From positions 2,143,001 to 2,207,000 of the forward strand of contig NC_071671.1 of assembly GCF_028554725.1 (NCBI RefSeq): DNA of 64,000 nucleotides, read 5' to 3'. Below are positions 35,032-48,378 of this stretch, one piece after another (within the stretch, counting starts at the first letter, position 1; each line of letters begins with the position of its first letter). Made by a program: the position numbers and the translations under genes. The notes beneath the pieces are model-generated. The model did no database searches, was not told where the DNA came from, and saw only the letters and a program-made list of their open reading frames with translations. This stretch comes from Zeugodacus cucurbitae (lineage: Eukaryota; Arthropoda; Insecta; Diptera; Tephritidae).

Positions 35032-38000
35032 AGATTGAAATTTATGATAATTGAGGCATACATTCATAGCTATTTCTCGAACGAAATTCTTTTGCATACT
35101 CTCAGGCGTTTCGCAATGATTTCATTGGTGTAATAAGCCACACCTGTGTACTTCTCAACCTGTTTTTAAGTTTCTCTGCTCAACAAATATTTTCATGACA
35201 ATTTAGTTGAAGTTTTTTCAAAAGATATAACCTCTCATACCGATCTACTTGTTTACTACCTACACCCCCATTTTATTAGCACAATTATGCATATAATTAT
35301 TACTCGGGCAGCAGTTGCAAGTGGCGGAGTGTAGTTACAACTTCTTATATGTCTTGTGCTCTCATTCTATTTAACTGTCCAGCGCTTATGCGAGATTTAC
35401 TTAAGTCGATACGCTTGCTTAACTCTATGCATAAATGTCAATTACAACAACAACAACACCAAAAACAATCGTAAATACTATTTCAAAGCACACTACACAA
35501 CTCTTGGCAGTGGTAACTGCTGAGTGCAGTCCCCCCGGCAGCTGACAATGTTTTATGCCTTCAGCAATAAGTCTTCGAAATGAAGTGATTACGGTACTTA
35601 TTACCCGGTAATAACTTTGATTATTATTAGCGAATAAAATGCGCATAAATTCCGGGCGTGTATTGCTTGAATTATGCATGAACAGCTGGCCAAAGTGCCG
35701 CGCGTCTTACGGCCGTGTGATGCGCGGGTCTAGTGCGGCTGAGTCTAGTGCCGCTGAATGGCTTAAAAATGACAGTGATGCTTGGAGCTGGTAATGAAGA
35801 TGGAATAGTAAATTCTGTGAATAATAAAGTGGCGGATAGTCGCCAATGTTAATGTGACTGCTTGTTTAACGATAAGCGAAGGTGTTAAATTTGAGTTTGA
35901 ATGAAGTGTGAGTACAATCGGAGAGAGAGTTTAATAGTTTGACAAGTGTCTTTATAACGGAAAATAGATGCATTTTATTTTTGAAGAAAATTTATGCTTT
36001 AACCCGCTAATATATTATTGAACTAACTTAAACCAACTTAAGTCAAATAAGTTAATGTAGTCTACATCTACAGATATCGAAATTGTTATTTTGTTAGCAA
36101 CAATAGCAATATTTATTACTGCCCACATTTGCATTTCAATTATTCACGCTCACGCCGTCCATATTTCATTTTCAATTTTACTGAGCTCACTTATTAATTT
36201 AGACTGCCAGTCAAAATGTGTGCCGCCAGCCAGCCAGTCTTAGTTGCAGTAATTGAAAATCACCGCAAGCACTTTGCCAAAATGAAAACAAAAGCACGCT
36301 TTGTGGCCAGTGAGCATTTTAGAGTGCGATTTTATTGTTTTATTACTGCACAAGGTTGTTGCAATGTTGCTGGCAGCAGTGGCAATAGCAGCGGTGGCAA
36401 GCAGTTGTTGACACATTTTTCGCGGCGAACTGACACGCGGTCGCGCTAGAAGCGGAGTGGCATTTACTGACGTTCAATTGATATAAACAATGATTTGGAG
36501 CCGCCGCAGGTTGATGTGGCATGATTGATGTTGGCAACTTTGTTGTTGGCAGCTCTGCGTGCGCTACAGTTAATGTTATTTAGCCAAATTTGGCTGGCAA
36601 AAATGCCTTTATTGGTGGTATTAAGCGCATTTATAAGTGTTGCATGTGCAACATGCATGTGTGATTTGACAGCCGTCAACTAATAACCACCATATGTGCG
36701 GCTGTCCGCTGGCATTGGTTGAAAAAAGCTGTGATGTGACCATAAAATCAGCGCTTTGGAATGTGGATTTGCGAAAGTAGTTGGAATGCCATTGGTTACG
36801 AGTGGCTGCCACACGGCAATTGTATTCACATTATTAAAAACGGTAAAAAAATTATGTGCAGTTACCGCTTTATGAAATCATTAATGTAAACGGACTTTTA
36901 GTGCACCGATTTATTTGGTTAAATTGTGCTATTCAATTTGAATGGGAGAAGCCTATATAGCCTTGGTTATTCTAGTGAATTTTATTTTTAAGGCGGAAGT
37001 AGCTTAGATCATAATCCTCTCTCCAAACTAGATGGCGCTGTGAACTGTGAGGAGCTTGTTTTCTGTTCTTCCACTACTTCGTCTAATGAACACCATACCT
37101 ATCCATAAATTCCACTGACTTAAAGAGACATTGACTCAGTTCTTTTTGAAAAAAAAAAAACGTGTAAACACTCGAAAGCATCGTAATCGGTGTTAACTGG
37201 CTAGAATCTTGCTGGATAAAGAGTATTACTACTAAGAGAATTACTACAAATCCGCTCGTGACCTTTGACATTTACTACTCCAACAAGTCATCAACATTTA
37301 TATTTCTAAGACAAAAACTTTTCTTACAAAAGATCAACGTTTAGAAGTGATTTTAAACATTCTAGCAGACCTTCTTGTAATACTTACATATTTTTTGTTC
37401 GTGTATTGTATCATCGTTTCTACTCTTACTGCTATAAAATGCATGGCTTCCACTCCATTTTACTGTTACACTTCGACCGTATTGATTCCACAAACCAACA
37501 TCCCCTTTTTCTATTATGAAATAAGCTTCTCCTGCAATGTTATGGGAATTTTGAGGGGAAAACCTTCGAAATTTTTACATTGTGGCAAGCATTTCCACAC
37601 CCACCCTCTTTTTATAGCAACACCCCATTAAATTTTGTAAATTTTAGCCCACTTGCCGCCCACTTACATATTTTATGTGGAACATAATCCACAATCCATA
37701 AAAGTGAGACTTACCCCTGCATTAAAAAGGGGTTGTTTGCGCGCGTTGCCAACCATTTCAGCATGTGGATGATAAATTTACATTCCATTGCTATAAAAGT
37801 GGATTGTGTTGTGGAATGCAACCCTAACCTATGACCGCATTGAAATTGTTGTGTTAGGACATGGTTCTTGCATGCTACTTTTTTGGATATTCTCTACGAC
37901 TTCTTAACAATTAAGGCGACTATGAGGAAACGAAAAATTTTAAAATAAAAAAATATATTTAAATTATATTATGTAACAATAAATGAAAAAAAAAATCAAG

Positions 38001-39234
38001 TAATTAACTGTATATTATAACGCAACGTCATGCAATTGCCAGCGCCACAGGAGTCCACACTCAAGCCAAAACAGTTCCGCTTGTGTCTCAGGTGATTTGC
38101 GTATTGTTTTCATTTAAATGTCATTTCGGACACTAAGTTGTCATTGATCATAAAAAACTATTTACCGTAACACCGACACCCTTTTTGTAGCTGGTAGCGC
38201 TGTGGCAATCGAAATCTCTGTGGCACCGAAATCTCGGCGCAAGTAATTAAATGTCGCCGTTGTTGGCGTTGTTGCAAGACGTTTCACTGTACAATTTTAT
38301 TTTGACATCAACGTTAAGTGCAACGCCATGTTGTTGCAGGCGGTTAATGGCTTACGTGTTTACATGTCAACGCCACCTTTATTTCGGCCGCTAAGTTAGC
38401 TAGCTGGCAGCGTGTGCACGCGAGCGTGTAATAAGGAAATCTGCAGCAAATCTGTAATGAGAAACGGTTAAATGGAAAATGAAGTAAAAAAGACGAATCC
38501 CAGCAAATGTGAAAACGATAAGGTCGCAGCTGGAAGCAATCGAATGGGCAACACGCCATGCGTTTGCAGCAAAATGTGGCGCGCTGACACGAATGCCACA
38601 CGGCGTACTCTACTCCAAGTGATTTGCATTTTCGCACCTACAATTTCAGGCAGCAACAACAACTATACGCTATGTCGTATGAATATTTCGTCGCCAGCTG
38701 CTGTTTGCAGTTAATTGCGATTTTTCTTCTTGTTGTTGTTGTTGCTTGCTTGAAATTATTATTGCAACACATAAAATCGCATAATAATTTTCACACTTTC
38801 TTGCATTCTTCAGCTCGCTGTATTGCAAGCGGCATGTTGCGTGTAATCTTCTGCTTCGTTAAATGGAAAACGGCGCAGAAATGTGACGTAACGCCGTGGT
38901 GTTGCAAATGCGCTGTTTTGGGGGGCAGTTGGCGGGCAGGGCGGTGCGTTGAGCGGTACAGAGTGAAAATTTAAATGAAAATTAGCGAAATGTTCGGGTC
39001 GGCGCGTGATGAGCAGCCGTGTAGTGTTGTTGCATTGCATTTCGCATTTCTGATGCTGATTGCTGATTTTTGTCACCATTCCGACATCATAACTGTATGC
39101 ATATGTGCACTCGACGCCAACGTCAGGCAGGAAACAACTCATTAAGGGTATTAATGTGCGCAAAATATTCATATTCTTTAAGAGGTTGCCATCTAGTCTA
39201 GAGACTTGAAGTGTAAAGTAATTTTGTATTTATA
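35032..39234. other. Non-coding stretch
   Basis: 4.2 kb with no supported gene or transposon. 36.2-36.8 and 38.3-39.0 kb are less AT-rich and carry short frames on both strands without domains. A small palindrome TGTTGCA/TGCAACA lies near 36640. CAG/TTG-rich words are frequent. Confidence 0.45.
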
Positions 39235-39985
39235 GTATATGTAGGCATAGCTCGAAGGCGCATGGCTGCGAAAGCTGCTTTCAGACTTAGAGAATCCGGG
39301 TTTGTAGATTAGTGGGTGCCTGGGCACTCAAGAATCCTCGCACACTTCGACTTCATCTCGCGGCTACTGGATAATCTCTATAACGCCGATCCTACCCCTG
39401 GCAAAAACTACTTCTCTGCTCTTATTCCTTCAAGGGACGCTTGGGTGGGATGGAGTCGCTGGAGGAGAGGCGCGGTGAGCTTCTTCACGGATGGGTCGTA
39501 GTTGGCAGGTAATGTAGGTCGGTGACCTTGGTACAGGCTTCCCGACTATTACAGCGTTTTTCAAGTGGAAGTAGCTGCTAATAAGGCAGCGACAGATATA
39601 TTGCTTCTAAACGCAGTTACCTTTGGGAAGATGACGATCCTCTCTGATAGTAAAGCGGAAATACTAGTCTTGTGTTCGCTGACTATGCGCAGTGGCTTTG
39701 TTCTACTTTTCGATTAGATTGGTTTGGGTTCCTGGCCACAGTGGAATCGCGGGTTTTGTAAGGCTGATGAAAAGGTTTCTCAGACTTCACTTTTCGGAAC
39801 AAGCTCGCGAAATAGCGAATACAGAAGTGAAAAATCTCTGCAGCTTTGTAGTAGGTTGAGGGCGCTATGTCAACTCCTAATACCTAATCTAGAGGGGATC
39901 CTGACTTCAAGGATTGTTCTTTATAGTCTACGTTTGTTTCCCTTTGGGGAACAACCTTACAACCTAACCTAACCTAACCTATATG
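39235..39985 (+). mobile_element. Second jockey-like family fragment with (CCTAA)n tail
   Basis: A plus-strand, 5'-truncated fragment. Frames in order give RRRMAAKAAFRLRESGF, WVPGHSRILAHFDFISRLLD, TPGKNYFSALIPSRDAW, an RNase H domain and a degraded end. It terminates in at least four CCTAA/AACCT units at about 39961-39980. It differs in protein sequence from the copies at 0.6, 4.1 and 15.1 kb but carries the same kind of pentamer tail. No target duplication seen. Confidence 0.8.
39262..39930 (+). pseudogene. Jockey-like RNase H region (multiply broken)
   Basis: Pieces of RNase H are spread over several frames: FFTDGS (first Asp, about 39480-39500) followed by a TAG; FQVEVAANKAA (Glu, about 39560); ILSDSKAEILVL (second Asp, about 39640); and VWVPGHSGIAG (about 39727-39755), which normally precedes the last acidic residue. 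At least three frameshifts or stops separate them. Upstream is the linker region typical of jockey-type ORF2 proteins. It is not functional. Confidence 0.8.
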
Positions 39986-42900
39986 ATCTTTTCGAACGGC
40001 AACTTCCGACATTCTAATTAGTCTGCCAATTTTTTATGAAGAATAAGAGCTGCTTCACCTCTAGAAAAAACTATCTATATTTCTCAAAGTTCTTGTTGCA
40101 CGACCTCAAAATAGTTGTTAGAAGCGACTCGAATTGTCAACACTCACGTTTTCAATTTCCTCCAGAATTCCTGTAGTACAAATAATAAATTGTTGCAAAG
40201 CGTGTTGCATGGCAATACATACACAGAGTTGCATGTGAAAAACGGCATGCACACGCACACACAGATGTACTCACATGTACAACTTAATTTGTGGCAAACA
40301 GCGAAAATTTCTGTCAACATTTTTTCTCTGTCGTCGACAATTGCCATTGTTTGTTGTTGCTAATTTGTTGCGCCGTTACTGTGGATAGCATTGCTCTTTG
40401 CACGTTTCAATGCGTCGTGTAATGCTGTTGTTTAAGTAGTTGTTGTTGTTTATGTGTTGCTATGCCAATGGTGTCAGCAGATGTGGCAGCCTGCTGCATT
40501 GAATACGGTTAAGCAAAAGGCTGCAACAAAAAAATTAACAAGACAACAACAACAAAAAACACTGCAAACAGTATCAAAAATTGGACAAAAGCGGTGTTAG
40601 GAATGTCCAGCAAAAGGACAAAACAGGCTGAACACTGAGTAGAGACATCATGGTTGCGCAACAACAACAATATGGATGACATAAAGAAAGTACAAAGGGA
40701 ACAACAGAATAGGTTTGCAACAAAAATAGTTTGCAACCGTTAGCCAGCAGCGGAAGTGCAACTCATATGCTGGCGAGGCACACATACATTCGGACATAAT
40801 GAAATCGATATCGGTAAATGTGTTCGAAACTGAATGGGCAGGTGCTATACGAATAGGATAAGAGGTTTGATTAATTTTTTTATTTGAGAGATAAACCATT
40901 TTGGTTATTGATTTGTTCTCCAAGGTACGGAATTGTAAAATGGGTAAATAAAACTAGTGGGTGGTAAATAAAACTAGTGACCAAACTACTTTCTTTGTAA
41001 CTAGTTACAGTTTATCCTCCTATTTTAAAGAGCTAACATATTTTTTAAGCATCATTTCTTGGCAGAAAAACCCTTTTGGGAAAACATTTCAACAATTTTA
41101 CTGAAATTTTCCCTACAGGGTGTCTCCTATCGTCATACAGTAGCTCATACTCCACGCAGTATCATTCCGCCGGCACATTGTCGTTCATTGCAATCGTTGC
41201 GACCCGCTCATTTGACATGTGCAAAGCGGTTGCAAGTTTGGTTGCTGCGCTTTTTGTTGTTGCAGTACAACACATTTTGTTGCGGGTGGTGGCACGTTTG
41301 TCGCATGGACAACGGACAACGGACAACGGTCGCCAACTGTAGCAAGCACAAACCAAAAATCAAAAAACAAAAAAGAAAATCAAAAAAGGCACAAATCCTA
41401 GCCTTTGGTTGTTGTTGCAATTACTGCATGTGTCTGTGTGCAACACTGCGTGTCTGACCAACATCCGCACAGCTGAACGGTCGCGTGCGGCCGTTTGCCA
41501 ATGCAACGCCCTCAGCCATTGGCAGGTCGGTCGGTTGGTCGGTTTGTTAGCCGGCCGTTTGTAACAACAACAATGGCAGCAACAACGGCAGCGAAGACAA
41601 CATGCAGCAGCGGCTGTAACGGATGCGTTAAAGGAAGTGGCATGTGGCTAGAGTATTGCAGTGGAGCTCATATATACACATACAAACACAGTTATATTCA
41701 CATACACACACTCGTGCCAACCAAACACAATGCCACGTGCGTCCGCGCGGCGCACAATGCGCGCTTTTTCATCCGCAAAAACCAATTTTACTGTCACACT
41801 GAGGATGCGTTGGCGGATGCGCAAATGTGGCAAGCAGCAAAAAACATGCAGCGGCAGCGGCCAACAAAGCGCATATCGATTGTAATAACGAGCGGCGCGG
41901 CGCGGCGTACAAGGTGGCGGCAAAGCGCTGAGTTGCGGGAGTAAAAATCAGCCGACAACAAATGTTAAACCAGCCGACATGCCGCGCGCAACACAGCAAT
42001 ATTAAAAACAATGACAGTCGGCTCCAAGTGGTAAATGCCACCAAAAAATGCAACAACAACAACCACAATAAGGGCAATGGGGATTTCCGCACAAACCGTA
42101 GTAAAGAATTGGTCAGTAACGCGCTTAACAAAAGGAATATTGCACGCATATAAAAGGCAATATTGAAGCGCCAACAGCGCAACAGCAACAGCAACAACAA
42201 TAACAACAACAACCACAATAGCAAGCATTAACAAAAGTTATAAGAGGAATAATGCGAACAACGGTAGCAATTGCAGCGGAGCAACAATAACAAACAAATA
42301 ACTTGAACGCGTAGTTAAAGCACCAAACACAACAACAACAACAAGTAGTTATTGCTGCGCCTAGCGAGTTGTCAATTTGTAGCAAAATTATGAGCTACAA
42401 ATACGCTACAACTGTTGCACGGTGTGTGCGCCGTGCCACAATATTGACACAAAAACAACAGCAATTTCTCGCTTAATACACACAAGAGCAAATAAGAGCA
42501 ACAACAACAACAGTAGCATGGAATAATATTGCGAAAAAACCAGACCGAGAAATATGATAAGCCGAAGCGCGCAAATAAATATATGAAAAAATGTGGTGGC
42601 AGCCAACCAGCCACGACTGCCAACACTAATTGTGCAACAACAACCGGGGCATGCCACAACAATTGCCATAAAATAGTTGCTGCAACTATTAGCAGCACTG
42701 CCAGAAGATAAAGTGTCTGCGATAGCACCCCAGGGGACGCACACGAGCACACAAGCGCCTGGGTATGTGCCTACTCACAAGCTGCGTATGTGAGCCGTGA
42801 CATGAGGCAAGAAGGCGGCCAACAGGCATTTAAATAGTTGCCAGAAACAAAACTCGAAAAGAAACAAAAAATCAAATATAATCATGCATAGTTGACAAGT

Positions 42901-43509
42901 GTGGCGGCCAGCGAGCGTGGCAGTGGGGAGGGAAAGACACACTGCGCGAGATCGGAAGAGGCGTGCAATGAGCCAGCGAGCCGGTGAGTTGTGGCAGTTT
43001 TGTAAGCGCTTTGACAGGCGTACAGCTGGACGGACGGCCATGCTATTGCTGCCGGTTGTTGTTTTTGTTGTTGCTTTAGTTGTAGTTGCTGCTGGCGTTC
43101 AGATGTGGCAAGAAGATTAGTGTTTCTTGTAATTTCACAGTTTAATTATAGGCCGCAGATTAGATGATTGGCTGGATGGAGCAGCAAATTGCACTCACTC
43201 ACAAGCGGTTTGAGCGAGTTGGAGATAAACAAATTGATAATAATTATGAACAGAAATTAATGTAGATGGAATGGTAAATATTTCCATAGTCTTGAAGTAG
43301 ATAAGAGCGAGAGATGAGATAAAGCGAAAATATCATATGTAAATTTCATTAGTTTTGTTTGAAAGTTGCTTAGATGTGAATATCATTACATCATATCGGA
43401 GCAAATTACATAATCAGATTGATTTAAGCTATGATACCTTATCATTATCTCCAATAAATTTTATTTTGTCTTCTTGCTGCTAACAATTGTGTATATCAAA
43501 ACAATAAAT
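39986..43509. other. Non-coding stretch rich in CAA trinucleotides
   Basis: No supported gene. 40.5-43.1 kb is dense in CAA/TTG trinucleotides, producing long Leu/Cys/Val- or Asn/Thr-rich frames on both strands. The 149-codon + frame at 41495-41944 lies in this low-complexity DNA and has no domain. A TATAAAAGG is present at 42149-42157 without other promoter signs. GGTAAATAAAACTAGTG is doubled at about 40941-40979. Confidence 0.45.
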
Positions 43510-44620
43510 CCATATGCGTGATATCACAGCAATCACATCACATCACATGATGTCACTTAGAATGTCAGCTCTTAAAATATCTTTCCATCTTCATATCATA
43601 ACGTTATATCACTAAAAATCAGATCACTACATGTTTCATGACTTCATGATCACCACATCAAATAATATTACTAAAAGTCACATCCTTTGAAATCTCATTT
43701 CATCATCATATAATATATCACATCACATCATATCAATAAAAATCACAACCTTTTCAAATTTCACCACATCGTCATACTATATGTACTCCTGATAGCGAAA
43801 AATGTCATCGCTTCAAGTCTCATGGAATCAACAGATCACATCATATCATTTCAAGTCTTATCACATCATCACATCAAATGATATAATTAAGAATCAAGCT
43901 TTTTAGAAACTCATCACCATATCAGAGCGTGATATCGCTAAAAAGCGCATGCCTTCGAGTCTCATCACATCATGATATGACATCGCATGATATCAATAAT
44001 GTACACATCACTTCGTCGTATCATATGTCAAAGAAAGTCAATCTCAGCAGGAAATTGCATTACATCAAGATATCAACTTATAGTTTAATGATATCACATG
44101 ATATTAATTAAAATTAATCATATCATGACATCACATGATATTATTACAAATTGTATTCTTTCAACTTTCATCACCCTGATTTCATTGAAATCACATCACT
44201 TTTTTTATTGGAATCTTATTCATATTCGATCACTAGAATGTCAATTAATCACATCATATCTCTCCACTTTATTTAAATCATATTATTTCACTTCAAATCA
44301 TTTCTCATTTTGCGAAGTTATTCCATATGATAACGATGAAATAAAATATTCAGTTCTTAATTTGTCGATCATATTAAATCCTTTCACATTATTATCACAT
44401 CTACTTCACCTTGTTTTACCTAATATCGGTTTAGTTTATGCGACATCACATCACATCATAGCAATATAATATGTCGCATATCTTAACAAATTTGTCTAAA
44501 TAGTATTAAATTTTGCCTTTAAATTCCAGAAAATGTAATATTTAAATCATATTCTACGATGTTACATCACATCACGTAGTTTATGATCACATCACGTTAT
44601 ATATTATTACCTTTACTTGT
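43510..44620. repeat. Diffuse ATCAC/CATCA-rich repeat region
   Basis: Over about 1.1 kb, ATCACATCA-type words recur dozens of times in the same orientation, interspersed with TGATATCA palindromes and CATGATATCA. The clearest clusters are near 43530-43560, 43720-43735, 43855-43880, 44440-44460 and 44560-44600. No constant period is obvious by eye. It resembles a decayed pentanucleotide satellite or minisatellite. Frames here are Ser/His/Ile-rich artefacts. Confidence 0.7.
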
Positions 44621-45499
44621 CCATATTACCAATCTTTGAGGCCTCAAACTACTATTGAACGAGTTTTATTTAAACCCTGTGCATTTTAAACCCCTCAAAA
44701 GCACATATTGTTGTTATTCACTTTAATTGCATGAAGGACGAATATGAAAAAAAATAGCGTCGTAATAACCCTGCCATGCATCAACAATTTAAACACTGAT
44801 CCCCTTTTACGGTATCAGTTTTTATTTGCTTGTAAGCCGATTTCTGGCAATTTGTTTGCACGCCGCTCAAGCACTCCAACACATCCGCCCGAAGGATTTG
44901 CCGCACACACGGCGTGTTGAAGCGTATGCTCAGCATGATTTTGTGAGCCCAAATGTCGTGCGTGTGTGTGTCATCTGTGTGGCTGTGTGCGTGCTCCTTC
45001 ACTTACTTATTTGTGTATCAATTTACTGCAACGGTACTTTTTTTTGTGCAATCAACAAACGTCATGCAACTTACTCATTCTCAAATAAACTTCCGGCTCA
45101 AACCAACTCTGTAACACACATACACGCACACATAGGCACACGTCGGCGCCCTGAGACTTTTTGCCAATATGGCAATGCTACGTTTTTCAATTAAAATATT
45201 TATATTTGAGGCTTGTCAATAAAATAAAATAAAAAAAAACGAAATGCAACTGATGCAGAGTGCGCCTGTGTGTGCATTTCTTTATATATTGGCATTGGTA
45301 TTGCAGCAATAAAATTCAATTTGTAGAACTGAAAATGTTGTTTTTAAACTCAACGGTAAAGATTAAATATGAGTAATGGTTCTGGAGCGGGGTGGTGGGC
45401 GGAGAAGGGTTGGGGCATATGGAAAATTGGCAGTAACAGCAGCACGTGTAAGCTATTTGATATGGAAATCAGTTTGGTTGTGTGCTGCTGGTGGGAAAA
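44621..45499. other. Non-coding stretch
   Basis: No supported gene. Contains GT-rich words near 44960-45000 and CA-rich words near 45115-45140. Confidence 0.5.
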
Positions 45500-45965
45500 A
45501 GTGTATTAGGGTTGCCATATGTTCGTCAGATATAGAAATCGAGAGAAAATTTTTAAAACGGTTTTCGAAAATCTTAAAAAAAGGAGAACAGATATGATAT
45601 TAATGTCAAATTTAAGTTTATAAACAGAAGTAACTTTCTATAGAGGTGCTTAGAATTAGTAGAGTTGCCAACTTATTTTCAAAATTCAAAAATTGTATAA
45701 TAATTAATTGAGAGAGAGAGAGAGACATAAGGAATAAAGTCAGTTATCGTTATTTATAAAACAATTTTTTGGGTAGGGTTGCCACATGTAAATACATTTT
45801 AAATTTAGTTGAATGTAAAATCACTGTTCTTATAAAGCGTGGAAGTAGTTATAAAAAAATTAAAAAAAAAAATAAATAAATGAAGTTTGGTTAATTTTTT
45901 TTGAATAGAGTTGCCACTTTTACATAATTTTTTTATAATTTTTTTTTTTTTAATTTACTATTTAC
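45500..45965. repeat. Diverged GTTGCCAC repeat cluster
   Basis: GTTGCC(A/AC) words preceded by AGGG or AGAG occur at about 45510, 45664, 45779 and 45910. The third is followed by a segment (TACATTTTAAATTTAGTTGAAT) close to the ATTTTAAATCAGTTGAAT of the array at 54.25-55.5 kb. This looks like an older, eroded relative of that array. A short GA microsatellite lies at about 45712-45725. Confidence 0.6.
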
Positions 45966-47217
45966 TATTTAAAATATCCAACTCATTCATATCTCACAAA
46001 TAAATCTTCACACAACCATTGTTTCGTAACCTCAATTTGTCGATATTCATTAAACATTTTTTTCAAGTAAGGTCCCACATTCGTTTGCAGCACACGAAGA
46101 GGTCTTTCTTTCTATATAAAAAAAAAATACACCGAAATTGTATATCCGCGCGAAATAGCTAAGAGCAGAGTTCCGAAAATCCACAATTGAAATGAATTTG
46201 TTCGCGCGTCAACGAGCTGCCAGATCAACGTGCCCAAATCAATACGGACTCATCAATTTGCCAGTTCCGGTTGTAGAGCAATAAGCTGGCGTATAAAAAA
46301 TGAAAATTGTATGGAAAAACAACAGATGACCCAACAGATGACCCAACAGATAAGTAAGTGCAACGTGAAATGATTTTTTTTTACTCTACGAGGCACTCAC
46401 GTCAAACGAGGCAACCCAGCAGCGCATTTCGGCTGCACTAGAGGCGCTTGGAAATTGAATGAAAATAGTAGAGAAACGCTTGAAGATTGCTTTATGTATT
46501 GTATAACGGTACTTACATTTACAAAACGCTTGCAGAACTGAGATATAGTGTCGACGGGGTGTGAAGAACGGAAAGCTTGCTGTTTTATCTTTGGAATTTC
46601 AAATACACCAATTTCATGTTTGAACATACCTACTGGCACTCATATGGGCCTTACACCTGCTGCCATCTGTTTTTTTTTTACCCTTTTAAATGCGTAAATG
46701 CATGAAATCTGCTTGCCAGTTATTGGCGTAATTATTTTTGTTGCTTTTCACTTGCAAAAAAAAAAATAAATAAAAATTACAAAAACAACAACACCCACGC
46801 ATGTAAAGCGGCACCTGGCTCACCTGTGTGCCAATCTCACAATTGCTGCTGCAACACCATAAAAACGAGGCATACTTTTGTGCGCGCCTGCTTGATTGGT
46901 GCGAGTTTTTGTGCTCTACCAGCGCATCCATCCACTGAGAGTTTACAATGCATATTGCCTTTTAATTTTTTATGCAACATATTCGCCGTGCCTTTACAGC
47001 ATGGTAAACAAGGATATCAATTTAAAAATGGTGCGAAAGTTCGTTGTTGCATTTGCGCGGAATTTGCACAAAAATGCTAAGTTTAATTACAATTCTTTTT
47101 TGTGGCGTCGGTTTTGTTGGTGAGCACAATGGATGTGTGTTGAAATTGTGATGGACAATTGCTTAAATATTTAATTTGAATTTTTTATGTTTATGCATAA
47201 AATGTTGTTGTATTTTT
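45966..47217. other. Non-coding stretch
   Basis: No supported gene. ACCCAACAGATG is repeated almost three times near 46318-46348. The rest is AT-rich with A runs. Confidence 0.5.
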
Positions 47218-48378
47218 TATACTCTCGCAACAAAGTTGCTAAGAGAGCATTATAGTTTTGTTCACATAACGGTTGGTTGTAAGTCCCAAAACTAAACGAG
47301 TTAGATATAGGGTTATATATACCAAAGTAATCAGGGTGAAGAGTGGAGTTCAAACTCGGATGTCTGTCTGTCCGTCCGTCCGTCTGTGCAAGCTGTAACT
47401 TGAGTAAAAATTAAGATATCTTGATGAAACTTGGCACACTTATTTCTTGGCACCATAGGAAGGCTTTCGAAAATGAGCAAAATCGGACCACTGCCACGCC
47501 CATAAAATGGCGAAAACCGAGAACACATAAAGTGCCCTAACTAAACCATGAATAGAGCTATGGAAATAAAATTTGGTATGAAGGATCTCACTATAAAGGG
47601 GCATATTTGGATGTAATTTTTTTGGAGAAGTGGCCTACTACCTCCTACTAAGTTTTTTGTACATATTTCGTAAAATACTAAAGCTATATCAACGAAACTC
47701 TCAGGAATCATTTTCTTCAGGCATTTCCTTATACAGTCAAAAAATGGGGAAATCGGATTATAACCACGCCCACCTCCCATACAAAGGTTATGTTGAAAAC
47801 TACTAAAAATGCTTTAATTCAATAAGGGAAAACACCAGGAACCTTAAACTTCACTATAAAGAAGGTACAGAAGAGCTGCACTCAAAATGGTATACAAAAT
47901 TTTAAATGGGCGTGGTTCCGTCCACTTATGGGTCAAAAACCATATCTCCGAAACTACTCGATAATTTAAATGAAATTCGGTTTGTAATATTTTCCTTGGA
48001 TCCCAATGATATGTTGTGAAAATAATCCTAATCGGTTCACAACCACGCCTACTTTCTATATACCAGAACTTTGAAGTCGACCTGAATAGTTTACTTTAAG
48101 AGAACTTGCATAAATGCTGCATTTACAGTCTGGCAGCCCCTTTCTAAAATTCGCCGAAATCGGACCATCGGTTTTCAAGGCCCCATCTATCGAACATGAG
48201 GATCTCGGTACTTCTAACCTAATATTAGGCTTTCCAAATTTCAATGGACTTTATACCATATATATGACGAATATGTGGGCCAAATTGTGTATTATATAAT
48301 ATTAATAAAATTAAATAAACAAATTGAGAGAGTATAAAATGTTCAGTCACAACCGAACTAAGTCCTTCCTTACTTGTT
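47218..48378 (+). mobile_element. mini-me/DINE-like interspersed repeat, copy 2 (longer)
   Basis: Same start (TATACTCTCGCAAC), hairpin, GTTCACATAACGG block, GGGTTATATATA block and (GTCY)n run (47361-47388) as the copy at 9414-10087, and the same end (ACAACCGAACTAAG...CTTACTTGTT). This copy retains about 500 bp more internal sequence, with recurrent phrases such as ACCACGCC and AATCGGAC(C). Short frames on the minus strand are not convincing coding sequence. Probably non-autonomous and mobilised by a Helentron-type element; that inference rests on family memory. Confidence 0.72.

Noticed and set aside
42149..42180. TATAAAAGG box
   Set aside because: A good match alone, but no initiator or coding sequence downstream.
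41495..42750. Long frames of 115-150 codons rich in Leu/Val/Cys or Thr/Asn
   Set aside because: Produced by CAA/TTG trinucleotide-rich DNA read in several frames; not homologous to anything I recognise.
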